Assembly: GCA_025360005.1 (NCBI GenBank)
Contig: JANYDA010000036.1
Location: 1 to 64,000, forward strand
DNA: 64,000 bases
Source of the DNA: Fibrobacteria bacterium
GTDB taxonomy: Bacteria; Fibrobacterota; Fibrobacteria; UBA11236
Direction of reading: 5' to 3'
Each line of letters begins with the position of its first letter. Within the stretch, counting starts at the first letter, position 1. Below, one piece after another: positions 45,284-53,339 of this stretch. The position numbers and the translations under genes were made by a program. The notes below the pieces were generated by a model. The model did not search any database, was not told the DNA's origin, and saw only the letters and a program-made list of their open reading frames with translations.

Positions 45284-46234
45284 ATGAAAGCCGCATTCCA
45301 AGGCGTCCATGGCGCCTACAGCGAGTTGGCCAGCAAGCAATTGCTGGGATCGCGCACGCAAACCCTTCCCTGCGAATCCTTTGAAGATGTTTTCGACGCC
45401 GTGGCCCGAGGCCAGGCCGAACGGGGCATCCTGCCCATCGAGAATTCCCTGGCCGGCAGCATCCATCAGAATTACGATCTGCTGCTGGCGCGAGACCTGC
45501 ATATCGTGGGGGAGGCCCATCTCAAGGTGGAACATGTGCTGATGTGCCATCCGTCCGCTTCCCTCAAATCGCTGGACCAGGTGCGCTCCCATCCGCAGGC
45601 CCTGGCCCAATGCAGCCGCTTCTTCGCCCAGAACAAGCGTATCAAGCCCGTGGTTTATTTCGACACCGCCGGCGCGGCGGAATCCCTGGTGAAGGAAGCG
45701 CCTGTCCATATCGGCGCCATTGCCAGCGCGTACGCTGCCGAACTGTACGGCTTGAAGGTGCTTAAGCGCAACTTGCAGAATCAACCCAACAATTTCACGC
45801 GCTTCCTGGCCGTAGCCAAACATCCGCTGAATCGGGCGCGCGGAGCGGGCAAACGCGCAGTGGCTGGAGCGGTCTCGGCGTCGGCAACCGATGCGTACAA
45901 AACCAGCATCGCCTTCATGCCCAATCGCAACCAAGTGGGCATCCTTTTCAATATCCTAGGCGTGTTCGCCCTGCGGGAAATCGATCTGCTCAAGATCGAG
46001 TCGCGCCCCAATCCCCTGTCGCCCTTCGAATACTGGTTCTACCTGGACTTCGCAGGCGCGGCCGCGCGGGGCCTGGCGGGACGGGGCGGGGGCGATGCCA
46101 AAGTGGATCAGGCCCTGGAGCAGCTCAGCGGGATGGCCTCGCGGCTGAAGGTACTCGGGAGTTACCCCCGCGCCGCCAAGGCCGCCCCTACCGGATCTCC
46201 ACGCAAAGGCGCCAAGCCCGGCGCGCGCAAATGA
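45284..46234 (+). CDS. pheA: Prephenate dehydratase
   Basis: A 316-residue enzyme for phenylalanine synthesis without a chorismate mutase domain. The catalytic part has FQGVHGAYSELA, ILPIENSLAGSIHQNYDLLL and the NNFTRFLAV motif. The ACT regulatory domain follows (VGILFNILGVFALREIDLLK, then ESRPNP for phenylalanine binding). The last ~35 residues form a basic Ala/Gly/Pro/Lys tail beyond the usual end. Feedback by phenylalanine is expected from the ACT domain. Confidence 0.93.
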   Translation: MKAAFQGVHGAYSELASKQLLGSRTQTLPCESFEDVFDAVARGQAERGILPIENSLAGSIHQNYDLLLARDLHIVGEAHLKVEHVLMCHPSASLKSLDQVRSHPQALAQCSRFFAQNKRIKPVVYFDTAGAAESLVKEAPVHIGAIASAYAAELYGLKVLKRNLQNQPNNFTRFLAVAKHPLNRARGAGKRAVAGAVSASATDAYKTSIAFMPNRNQVGILFNILGVFALREIDLLKIESRPNPLSPFEYWFYLDFAGAAARGLAGRGGGDAKVDQALEQLSGMASRLKVLGSYPRAAKAAPTGSPRKGAKPGARK

Positions 46235-46284
46235 TCTTTTTCCCTTTCCGGCATTTCCCCTTCAAACGACAAAGGCAGGTAAGC

Positions 46285-47031
46285 ATGTCCCGAGCGGACG
46301 GCCGTAAGCACGATCAACTTCGACCCATCAGGATCACCGAGGACTTCGTCTCCACCGCGGAAGCGTCCTACCTGGTGGAAGTGGGCAAAACGCGCATCCT
46401 CTGCTGCGCCAGCCTGGAAGAGGAAATCCCGCGCTGGCTCAAGGGCAAAGGCAAAGGCTGGGTCACGGCCGAATACAGCCTGCTGCCGCGCAGCACCGGT
46501 TCCCGCGTCAAGCGCGAGCGCGCGGGCGCATCGGGGCGCACCCAGGAGATCCAGCGCCTTATCGGCCGGGCCTTGCGCGGCGTTTGCAATCTGGAAGCGT
46601 TGGGCGAACGCAGCTATGTGGTGGATTGCGACGTGATCGAAGCCGACGGCGGCACGCGCACGGCATCCATCGTGGGCGGCTTCATGGCCTTGACCAAAGC
46701 CCTGCAGCGCATGAAGGCCGCGCAATCCCCTGCGGCGGCGGCCGCGGCTTCGGCCGCTTCGCCCATCCTCCGCCACTTCGTCTCCGCCGTCAGCGTCGGT
46801 ATCGTGGGCGGCGTGCCCATGTTGGATCTCTGTTACGTGGAGGATTCGGAAGCGGAAGTGGACATGAACATCGTCCGCACGGATTCCGGCCACTTCGTGG
46901 AAGTGCAAGGCACGGGCGAGGAAGCCGTTTATTCGCGCGCGCAGCTGAACGACATGCTGGACTTGGCCGAAAAAGGCTGCGGCGAGTTGATCGCCTTGCA
47001 GAAGACGTTCCTGGGAACGGTGCTGCCTTGA
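46285..47031 (+). CDS. rph: Ribonuclease PH
   Basis: A 248-residue phosphorolytic 3'-to-5' exoribonuclease that trims tRNA ends. Diagnostic segments are RADGRKHDQLRPI, GRTQEIQRLIGRALRG, VDCDVIEADGGTRTASI and VDMNIVRTDSGHFVEVQGT. An Ala-rich insertion (SPAAAAAASAASP, near residue 152-164) is not typical. I chose the ATG at 46285, preceded by AGGCAGG, as it gives the standard N-terminus. Confidence 0.95.
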   Translation: MSRADGRKHDQLRPIRITEDFVSTAEASYLVEVGKTRILCCASLEEEIPRWLKGKGKGWVTAEYSLLPRSTGSRVKRERAGASGRTQEIQRLIGRALRGVCNLEALGERSYVVDCDVIEADGGTRTASIVGGFMALTKALQRMKAAQSPAAAAAASAASPILRHFVSAVSVGIVGGVPMLDLCYVEDSEAEVDMNIVRTDSGHFVEVQGTGEEAVYSRAQLNDMLDLAEKGCGELIALQKTFLGTVLP

Positions 47032-47159
47032 AGCCGGTTAGAGGCCCTTGCGAACCCGTATCCGTGCGATTCGCCTGTAAGGCGCGATAGGATCGCAGTA
47101 CATTATCCTTACGGCGAAGGGCTTCGCGAATCGAAGGCTTTCCGCGGGAGAAGGTGGAT

Positions 47160-49535
47160 ATGTCCGGGTACATGGGAATGGTGGCGGGAACCTTGTTGGC
47201 ATTGGCCTCCGGCGCCTTGGCCGAGACCGCCGTGGGCGCAGGCGGCTACGCTACCGAGGGTAACTTCGCGGTTCCCCCGGGTCCGCCTTACGTAACGGAC
47301 GATTTTTCCCAGCGGCCCATATCCGCGCAATGGTGGGCCACCCTTATCGCCAAGCCTTTCTCGGACGCCCTCTTTGCGCATCCGGCCTCTTACAAAGCCA
47401 CGGCCCAGGGGCTGGAAATCGGCTATCCCGGCGCGCCCGACGTTGCCCAGGCCGACGGGTTTTCCTCCGCCCATGCAGCCGACCTTGTGGTGGGCGTGGA
47501 AGCCATGAACGCGGATGCGGCGCGGGTGGCGGGCTATTCCCATTGGTCGGTCACGGCGCGCTGGAAGGACGGCGCCAGGCTGCTGGAAGCGACCATCGGG
47601 CATGGTCTGCCGTTCTCTTACTTCAAGGTGGCGGGGGGCCGCGCGGCCATCTCCGCGGCCGCCAAACCCTGGTATGATCGGGACGGGACGCTGGGCATCA
47701 CCGTCGGCGGAAAATCCTACGGCGTGTTCGCCCCCAGCGGATCGAGCTGGAGCGGTACCGGCACGCTTTACTCCACCCTCAACGGAAAGGATTATCTCTC
47801 CGTGGCCCTGCTGCCGGACGGGACCCCGGAAACCCTGGCCTTCTTCCGCAAGTACGCGTTCTCCTTCGTCAAGAAGACCAAGGTAACCTGGGTGTATCGG
47901 GAGGCGGACGCCCGGCTGGTGGCTACCTGGGGAGTTGAGACCGAGGCCAAGGAAGGCCTGGAGACCGGCACCGTATTCGCGTTGCTGCGGCATCAATGGC
48001 TGGAGGCGGCATCGCCTTTGACCCAATACGGATACCAGAGCCCGCGCGGGGAAATGAAGCTGGCGGCGGGGCCTTCTTTCACCACCTCCATGATCTTCAA
48101 TGGCATCCTGCCGGCCATGCCCCAGGTAGGCATGGATGCGGCCGCCCTCAAAGACTTGGTGGCCGGGTTCGCCGGGGACGTGGGCGGAGGCGAGTCCTAC
48201 GGCAGCGGCAAGAGCATGGGCAGGCTGGCCGCCATGATCCCCATCGTCGACTTGGCGGGGGACACCGCCAAGCGGGATGCATTGGTGAAGAACTTGGAGA
48301 AAGGGCTGGAGAGCTGGCTCACCGCAGGGGGAGGGCAGCAGCTTTTCTACAATAAAACCTGGTCGAGCCTGGTGGGATACCCGGCCTCCTACAATTCGGA
48401 CACGCGCCTGAGCGATCACCATTTCCACTTCGGCTATTTCCTGATGGGCGCGGCCGTGATCGCCCAGTTCGATCCGGATTGGGCCAGACAGGACAGGTGG
48501 GGCGGAATGGTGGAGATGCTCATCCGCGAAGTGAATTCCTGGGACGAGAATGATCCCCTGTTCGGGCGCTTCCGCTACTTTGACGCGTATGAGGGCCATG
48601 GCTGGGCGGACGGAATGGGTTTCGATCGCGGCAATAACCAGGAGTCCTCTTCCGAATCCATGAATTGCAACGCCGGCATCATCCAATGGGGGATCCACAC
48701 CGGCAACAATGCCATCCGGGACATGGGCATTTTCATGTACGTGAACGAGGCGCGCGCCATCGAGCAATACTGGTTCGACGTGGACGGCGCGGTGTTCCCG
48801 CCCGCCTTCGCGCATTCGGCGGCGGGTATGGTCTGGTCCAACGGAGCCGTGTTCGCCACGTGGTTCTCGGGGGATCCGGGGTCCGTCCACGGAATCAACA
48901 TCCTTCCCATCGCGGCTGGGAGCCTGTACTTCGGCCGCCACCCCGAACACGTCCTTAAGAATTACGCGCAAGGCAACCAAGGCACCTGGACGGATCTGTT
49001 CCTGGAATACCTGGCCTTCGCCGACGGCGATCAGGCCGCCTCCAAATACGGGAGCGGCGTTGACCCGGAGGGCGGCGATTCCAAGCCGCACGCAACCTAT
49101 CAGATCAAGAGCCTGCAGGCCGCGGGCAGGCTTAACGCCCAGATCGCCGGCAGCGTGCCCTCCTTCGCCGTGTTCGATAAGGCCGCAGCTCCGGGCGGCC
49201 CTCCATCCCTCCGCACCTATACGGCATATAATGCTTCCGCGAAGGCGATCACGGTGGAGTTCACGGACGGTTTCCGGATGGAAGTCCCTTCCCGCCGGCA
49301 GGTGACCAAACAAAGCCCGGTGCTTGCCATCGCGGTGCTTCCGTCCGCGCGCCGCGGACCGGCGGCAGGCCCCCGGCTATGGAACGGCCTGGCGTACCCT
49401 TCCGGTTACCCGGGTATCATGGAGGGTACCTCCAGGTTCGATCCGGCGGGCCGTTCGCTTTCCGGCCGCAAAGTCCCGGAACCCTTTTCCAACGCTTTCC
49501 CCGGATTCTACCTCACCTTGCCGGACGGGCCCTAG
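47160..49535 (+). CDS. Secreted GH81 endo-beta-1,3-glucanase
   Basis: A 791-residue exported enzyme predicted to cut laminarin-type beta-1,3-glucan (fungal or algal walls, callose). Family features include PYVTDDFSQRPISAQWWATL, SDHHFHFGYFLMGAAVIAQFD, FDAYEGHGWADGMGFDRGNN and Glu495/Glu499 in NQESSSESMN. A signal peptide ends near ALAE. The C-terminus (FDPAGRSLSGRKV, then PGFYLTL) resembles the module on the exoenzymes at 718-21633. I chose the ATG at 47160 with GAGAAGG upstream; a GTG two codons earlier also exists. A terminator overlaps the stop codon. Confidence 0.9.
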   Translation: MSGYMGMVAGTLLALASGALAETAVGAGGYATEGNFAVPPGPPYVTDDFSQRPISAQWWATLIAKPFSDALFAHPASYKATAQGLEIGYPGAPDVAQADGFSSAHAADLVVGVEAMNADAARVAGYSHWSVTARWKDGARLLEATIGHGLPFSYFKVAGGRAAISAAAKPWYDRDGTLGITVGGKSYGVFAPSGSSWSGTGTLYSTLNGKDYLSVALLPDGTPETLAFFRKYAFSFVKKTKVTWVYREADARLVATWGVETEAKEGLETGTVFALLRHQWLEAASPLTQYGYQSPRGEMKLAAGPSFTTSMIFNGILPAMPQVGMDAAALKDLVAGFAGDVGGGESYGSGKSMGRLAAMIPIVDLAGDTAKRDALVKNLEKGLESWLTAGGGQQLFYNKTWSSLVGYPASYNSDTRLSDHHFHFGYFLMGAAVIAQFDPDWARQDRWGGMVEMLIREVNSWDENDPLFGRFRYFDAYEGHGWADGMGFDRGNNQESSSESMNCNAGIIQWGIHTGNNAIRDMGIFMYVNEARAIEQYWFDVDGAVFPPAFAHSAAGMVWSNGAVFATWFSGDPGSVHGINILPIAAGSLYFGRHPEHVLKNYAQGNQGTWTDLFLEYLAFADGDQAASKYGSGVDPEGGDSKPHATYQIKSLQAAGRLNAQIAGSVPSFAVFDKAAAPGGPPSLRTYTAYNASAKAITVEFTDGFRMEVPSRRQVTKQSPVLAIAVLPSARRGPAAGPRLWNGLAYPSGYPGIMEGTSRFDPAGRSLSGRKVPEPFSNAFPGFYLTLPDGP

Positions 49536-49548
49536 GCCCTGTTTTTTT
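49527..49548 (+). terminator. Intrinsic terminator at the end of the GH81 gene
   Basis: GGGCC (49527-49531) and GGCCC (49535-49539) pair around a CTA loop that overlaps the stop codon, followed by seven T residues (49542-49548). The stem is short but GC-only. Confidence 0.65.
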
Positions 49549-49687
49549 CCGCCTCGGGACCGGTGATTTGGGTTATTTGAAACCGTATCCCCCATATCCG
49601 CCCGGGACGGGCCCCAAGCGCCGGGACCGCGTTCCCGGGCCAAACGGGACTTGCCGACCTGTCAAGGCCGGCCCCTATAATGATCCC

Positions 49688-50278
49688 ATGGCCGAAAAAA
49701 ACGTTCCCGACCGCAAACGCCATCCGATCCGCAATTTCATCATCATGCCGGATGTGCAATGGCCTTACATCATCCGGCTGCTGGCGATTGTGAACATGGC
49801 CGGTGTGCTGATGGCGACTTCCATCTGCGCTTTGTTCTACTTCCATTACATCGGCGGCCACGCGGGGATGGAATCCGGCGCCGACATGATCAATGCCGGG
49901 GCCATGGATGTCCTGGTCGAAGACAACCTCATGGATGTTATCGTGCCGGCTTTCGTGATCGGGGATCTGGTTTCCCTGGCCATCGGGCTGTGGCTGAGCC
50001 TGTATTTCTCGCGCAAGATTTCCGTGCCCATCTACCGCATCTCCAAATGGGCGCAGGTTGTCACCAGCGGCGATCTCTCCTTCCGGCTCAAATTCCGCCC
50101 CGGGGACGATTTGCAAAGGCTGGAAGAAGCCTGCAACAACGTGAGCGACACCTATTGCAAGATCATCGAGGACATGCGCAGGCAGATCACGGAAGCCAAC
50201 CTCCCTTTGCCCTCCAGCCTTAACGGGTATAGCGGGCCGAAGCCGCGCGCGCATCCGGAACCTTCCGGCCAGGCCTAG
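49688..50278 (+). CDS. Two-helix membrane protein with HAMP domain
   Basis: A 196-residue inner-membrane protein. Transmembrane segments lie at ~29-52 and ~85-107, with a short periplasmic loop between. A HAMP-type linker follows (~108-160, RKISVPIYRISKWAQVVTSG, then FRLKFRPGDDLQRLEEACN). There is no kinase, cyclase or chemoreceptor output domain, so it may signal through a partner. The start at 49688 comes after a stretch without coding features. Confidence 0.8.
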   Translation: MAEKNVPDRKRHPIRNFIIMPDVQWPYIIRLLAIVNMAGVLMATSICALFYFHYIGGHAGMESGADMINAGAMDVLVEDNLMDVIVPAFVIGDLVSLAIGLWLSLYFSRKISVPIYRISKWAQVVTSGDLSFRLKFRPGDDLQRLEEACNNVSDTYCKIIEDMRRQITEANLPLPSSLNGYSGPKPRAHPEPSGQA

Positions 50279-50317
50279 GCCCCGGGCGATCGGGAACTTT
50301 CCCCGCCGTCCCCCGTT

Positions 50318-52564
50318 TCAGAACGCGAAAGCGTTCATCTCGTCCCGCAGGGCTTCCGCCAGCACGGTATTGCGCGCCACCGAGGGATTGTGCTCCACCG
50401 CGCGCCGGATGGCTTCCGCCTGGCCCACCAGGAACAGGCGCTCGCGCGCCCGCGTGATGCCCGTGTAGAGGAGGTTCCTCTGCAGCATGATCCAATGGGC
50501 CTTGCAAGCCAGCATCACCACGGCCTTGAACTCGCTGCCTTGGCTTTTATGGATGGTGATGGCGTAGGCCAGCCCCAATTGGTCGAGGTCCTCGCCTTCG
50601 TATACGGCTGGTTCTCCGTCGAAGTCCACCGTCACCGAACGAGCGGTGCGTGACACCGCGGATACGTAGCCGATGTCCCCGTTGAAGACGTTTTTATCGT
50701 AGTTGTTCCGCAATTGCATCACCTTGTCCTTGACGCGGTAGCGGCGATCCTTGAACTCGATCCCTTCCGAATCCGGGTTGAGGCGTTGTTGGAGGGCCCG
50801 GTTCAAAGCCAACGTGCCCAAGGGGCCCTGGTTCATGGGCGTAAGCACTTGCACGTCCATGAGCGGGTCGTACCGGAACAGGCGCGGGAGCGCATCCGCC
50901 ACCATTTCGGCCACCAGCGCGGCCCCCGCCTCTCCGGTCGCCGCGGAAGCGGAATCGAGGGTCGCCAAGTGAAAATCCCCCGCGGACCCGGAGGGCCCGG
51001 AAACCGGACCAAGCGGAGGCGCGGACGGCATCTCCAAGGTAACCGGCGGGATACCCTGGCGGATGCGATGGGCGTTGGCCACTATCAGCGATTCCTCGGC
51101 CTGCCGGAAAATCCGGTCCAGATGCAAATGCGGCACCGCGCCGGAACGGATGAATTCCGCCAGCACCTTGCCGGGCCCCACCGAAGGCAATTGATCCGGA
51201 TCGCCGATCATGATCAGGCGCGTGCCCGGTTTCACGCCTTTCAAAAGGGCATACATGAGCACGGTGTCGATCATGGAGAGCTCGTCCACCACCAGCACGT
51301 CGGTAGGCAGGGGGTTCAGATCGTCATGGGTGAATTTCTTCTGGCCGGGATCGTATTTCAGCATGCGGTGGATGGTGGAGGCGGGATGGCCCGTGACCTC
51401 GGACAAGCGTTTGGCGGCGCGGCCAGTGGGCGCCGCCAGCCGCACGCGCAGGCCCGCGCGCTTGAATACTTCCAGGATGCCCAGCACGGTAGTGGTCTTT
51501 CCGGTGCCGGGGCCGCCCGTCAAAAGGAACATGCCCCGGCCCACCGCATTGCGGATGCCTCCGCGTTGCTGCTCGCTGTAGGCGAATGCGCGTCCGGCGA
51601 TTTCGCTGCCGGAGCGGGCCGTCCCGAAAGCCGCTTCGGCCCCGGCGATGGCCGAGGCTATGATGGCGGCGGGTATGGGGGCGGGCGAAAAGGAAAGCTC
51701 CGCCGCGCGCCGGGCGATGCCGCGTTCGCTGTGGTAAAGGTAGGGCAGGTAAAAGCGGCCCTCGCCGTCATGGCGCACCTGGCCAATTTCGTCCAGGCCG
51801 TCCAGGGTGAAGACGATTTTCTCCGGTTGGCATTGCAATAAGTTTTGTGATCGTTGCATCAGCTCTTCCCGGTTCAGGAAGACGTGGCCTTCTTCGGCGG
51901 ATTTGGAAAGCGCATAGGCCAGGCCCGCCCTGATGCGTTCGTAGGAATCCGGCGCGAACCCGAGCTTGCGGGCGATATCGTCGGCCTTTAGGAAGCCCAC
52001 GCCCCATACTTCGTCCGCCAAGCGGTAAGGGTTGGCCCGCAAGACGGCAACCGCCTGTTCGCCGTATTCCCGGAAGATACGATCGCTCATGCCCGCGCTC
52101 AGATTGTGCGCCTGCAGGAAGTAGAGCGCCTCGCGCATGGATTTGTTTTCGCGCCAGCCCGCCAGCAGGGCGCGTTTGGATTTGACGGTAAGGCGGGGCA
52201 CTTCGCTCAGGCGTTCGGGATGGTCGTCCAGCACCGCGAAGGTTTCCAATCCGAACTTGGCCACCAGACGCTTGGCCGCTCCGGGTCCCACGCCTTTGAT
52301 CGCGCCGCCGCCTAGGTACCGCTCCATCGCTTCCAGGCTGTCGGGGGCCACCAGCTTGTATCCGGCAGCCTTGAATTGCTCCCCGAACACGTCATGCTTG
52401 GACCAGTCGCCTTCCAGTTCCAATATCTCGCCCGGACTCAGCTTGGGAAAGCGGCCCACGGCGGTGAATTGTTTTTGGGAGGCCGGATCGGTCAGGCGCA
52501 AGACGGAATAGCCGTTGTCCGGATTATGGAAGGTGACCGTTTTAACGATGGCTTTTTGGATCAT
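50318..52564 (-). CDS. recD2: RecD2-type ATP-dependent DNA helicase
   Basis: A 748-residue superfamily-1 helicase. An N-terminal OB-like region and tandem helix-hairpin-helix part (YLGGGAIKGVGPGAAKRLVAKFG) precede the motor. The motor has Walker A GGPGTGKTTTVLG, DELSMIDTVLMYALL, QLPSVGPGKVL and the C-terminal motif YAITIHKSQGSEFKAVVML. The absence of RecB/RecC interaction partners nearby fits RecD2. I chose the ATG at 52564; a GTG ten codons earlier has no better ribosome-binding site. Confidence 0.93.
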   Translation of the reverse strand: MIQKAIVKTVTFHNPDNGYSVLRLTDPASQKQFTAVGRFPKLSPGEILELEGDWSKHDVFGEQFKAAGYKLVAPDSLEAMERYLGGGAIKGVGPGAAKRLVAKFGLETFAVLDDHPERLSEVPRLTVKSKRALLAGWRENKSMREALYFLQAHNLSAGMSDRIFREYGEQAVAVLRANPYRLADEVWGVGFLKADDIARKLGFAPDSYERIRAGLAYALSKSAEEGHVFLNREELMQRSQNLLQCQPEKIVFTLDGLDEIGQVRHDGEGRFYLPYLYHSERGIARRAAELSFSPAPIPAAIIASAIAGAEAAFGTARSGSEIAGRAFAYSEQQRGGIRNAVGRGMFLLTGGPGTGKTTTVLGILEVFKRAGLRVRLAAPTGRAAKRLSEVTGHPASTIHRMLKYDPGQKKFTHDDLNPLPTDVLVVDELSMIDTVLMYALLKGVKPGTRLIMIGDPDQLPSVGPGKVLAEFIRSGAVPHLHLDRIFRQAEESLIVANAHRIRQGIPPVTLEMPSAPPLGPVSGPSGSAGDFHLATLDSASAATGEAGAALVAEMVADALPRLFRYDPLMDVQVLTPMNQGPLGTLALNRALQQRLNPDSEGIEFKDRRYRVKDKVMQLRNNYDKNVFNGDIGYVSAVSRTARSVTVDFDGEPAVYEGEDLDQLGLAYAITIHKSQGSEFKAVVMLACKAHWIMLQRNLLYTGITRARERLFLVGQAEAIRRAVEHNPSVARNTVLAEALRDEMNAFAF

Positions 52565-52602
52565 GTCGGGAAGAAACGCATCCTTGCCGGGCACAAAACG
52601 AG

Positions 52603-52624
52603 AAAAGGGCTTGGAAGCCCTTTT
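52603..52624 (-). terminator. Intrinsic terminator between the bS22-like gene and recD2
   Basis: AAAAGGGC (52603-52610) and GCCCTTTT (52617-52624) form an eight-base stem with a six-base loop. Read on the minus strand it follows the small ribosomal gene and is trailed by T-rich sequence. Confidence 0.75.
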
Positions 52625-52688
52625 CCTTTCGTCCGTAATTTAGCAACCATCGGACCCGTTGTCCGCGCGGGCCTCACGCCCGCTACGC

Positions 52689-52784
52689 TTACACCAGCTT
52701 CTTCTTGTGACGGTTGAGACGGCGGCGCTTCTTGCGCTTATGGGTCGCCATCTTCTTCCGCTTACGCTTTTTACCGCAAGGCAT
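52689..52784 (-). CDS. 31-residue bS22/mS38-like ribosomal protein (AURKAIP1/COX24 domain)
   Basis: A very short, extremely basic protein: MPCGKKRKRKKMATHKRKKR in its first 20 residues, then RRLNRHKKKLV. This is the consensus of the AURKAIP1/COX24 family (PF08213), known as mS38 in mitochondria and as a small 30S-associated protein in bacteria. Ribosome-binding site GGAGAAGGA lies five bases before the ATG. It has its own apparent promoter (52853-52881) and terminator (52603-52624), so it looks like a monocistronic gene. It is small enough to be missed by automated callers. Confidence 0.88.
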   Translation of the reverse strand: MPCGKKRKRKKMATHKRKKRRRLNRHKKKLV

Positions 52785-52852
52785 CTGCTTCCTTCTCCGG
52801 ATTTCCGCCGCGCCAATGGAAGGTTTTCCAAGGGCTTAGGCTGTCTCCGGGT

Positions 52853-52881
52853 ATAATAAAACCGGGCCTAAAATTTTGTAA
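52853..52881 (-). promoter_or_regulatory. Sigma70-like promoter for the bS22-like gene
   Basis: On the minus strand, TTACAA (52881-52876) is followed by exactly 17 bases and TATTAT (52858-52853). The -10 matches five of six consensus bases, and the -35 is weak. The site lies about 70 bases before the ATG at 52784 in a markedly AT-rich patch. Confidence 0.6.
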
Positions 52882-52952
52882 TAAAAGGGGTTTCTGTCAA
52901 TGCCCCAGAGGCCTAAACGCGATCTTTGCCTCGGGACCGGAGCGCGAATGGC

Positions 52953-53339
52953 TTAAAAATGCATCCAGGCCGATGCGCCGGGCCGCAAGCTGCCATCGAC
53001 GCTAAGAGTCAAGGTAGGCGTCCACCCGATTTCTCCCCGGTACAGGAGGGCGTTTTCACGATCCACCGCGAACTTGGTGTCGATGAGGCTGAAGAGGGTC
53101 GCGCTCGCGAGCAAAGCGCCCCCGGTCCAATAGAACGTTTTCTCATTCTTCTCGGGGCAATCCCTATCGGTCTCCACCCCTCCGAAGTTGGTTTCATAGC
53201 CGCAATTTCCCGCGAAAGCGGATTCCAAAGCACCTGAGACCAGGGATATCAGGATTAGGCGCGATCCCGGACGGCCGCAAAGAGGCGTTTGGCGAATTCT
53301 CCCAGGGCAGGATCGCGCGCTCCCATGGAGACCACCCAA
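52953..53339 (-). CDS. Small exported protein, unknown function, start uncertain
   Basis: The reading frame has a signal-like stretch (LILISLVSGALESAFA) followed by a ~85-residue mature part with two Cys (NCGYETNFGG, DRDCPEKNEK), a hydrophobic helix (FYWTGGALLASATLFSLI) and an amphipathic beta ending (WTPTLTLSVDGSLRPGASAW). The ending looks like an outer-membrane or periplasmic protein. The only ATG is at 53339, inside the Mur-ligase gene; the true start is probably a rare codon near 53255. No family was recognised. Confidence 0.5.
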   Translation of the reverse strand: MGGLHGSARSCPGRIRQTPLCGRPGSRLILISLVSGALESAFAGNCGYETNFGGVETDRDCPEKNEKTFYWTGGALLASATLFSLIDTKFAVDRENALLYRGEIGWTPTLTLSVDGSLRPGASAWMHF

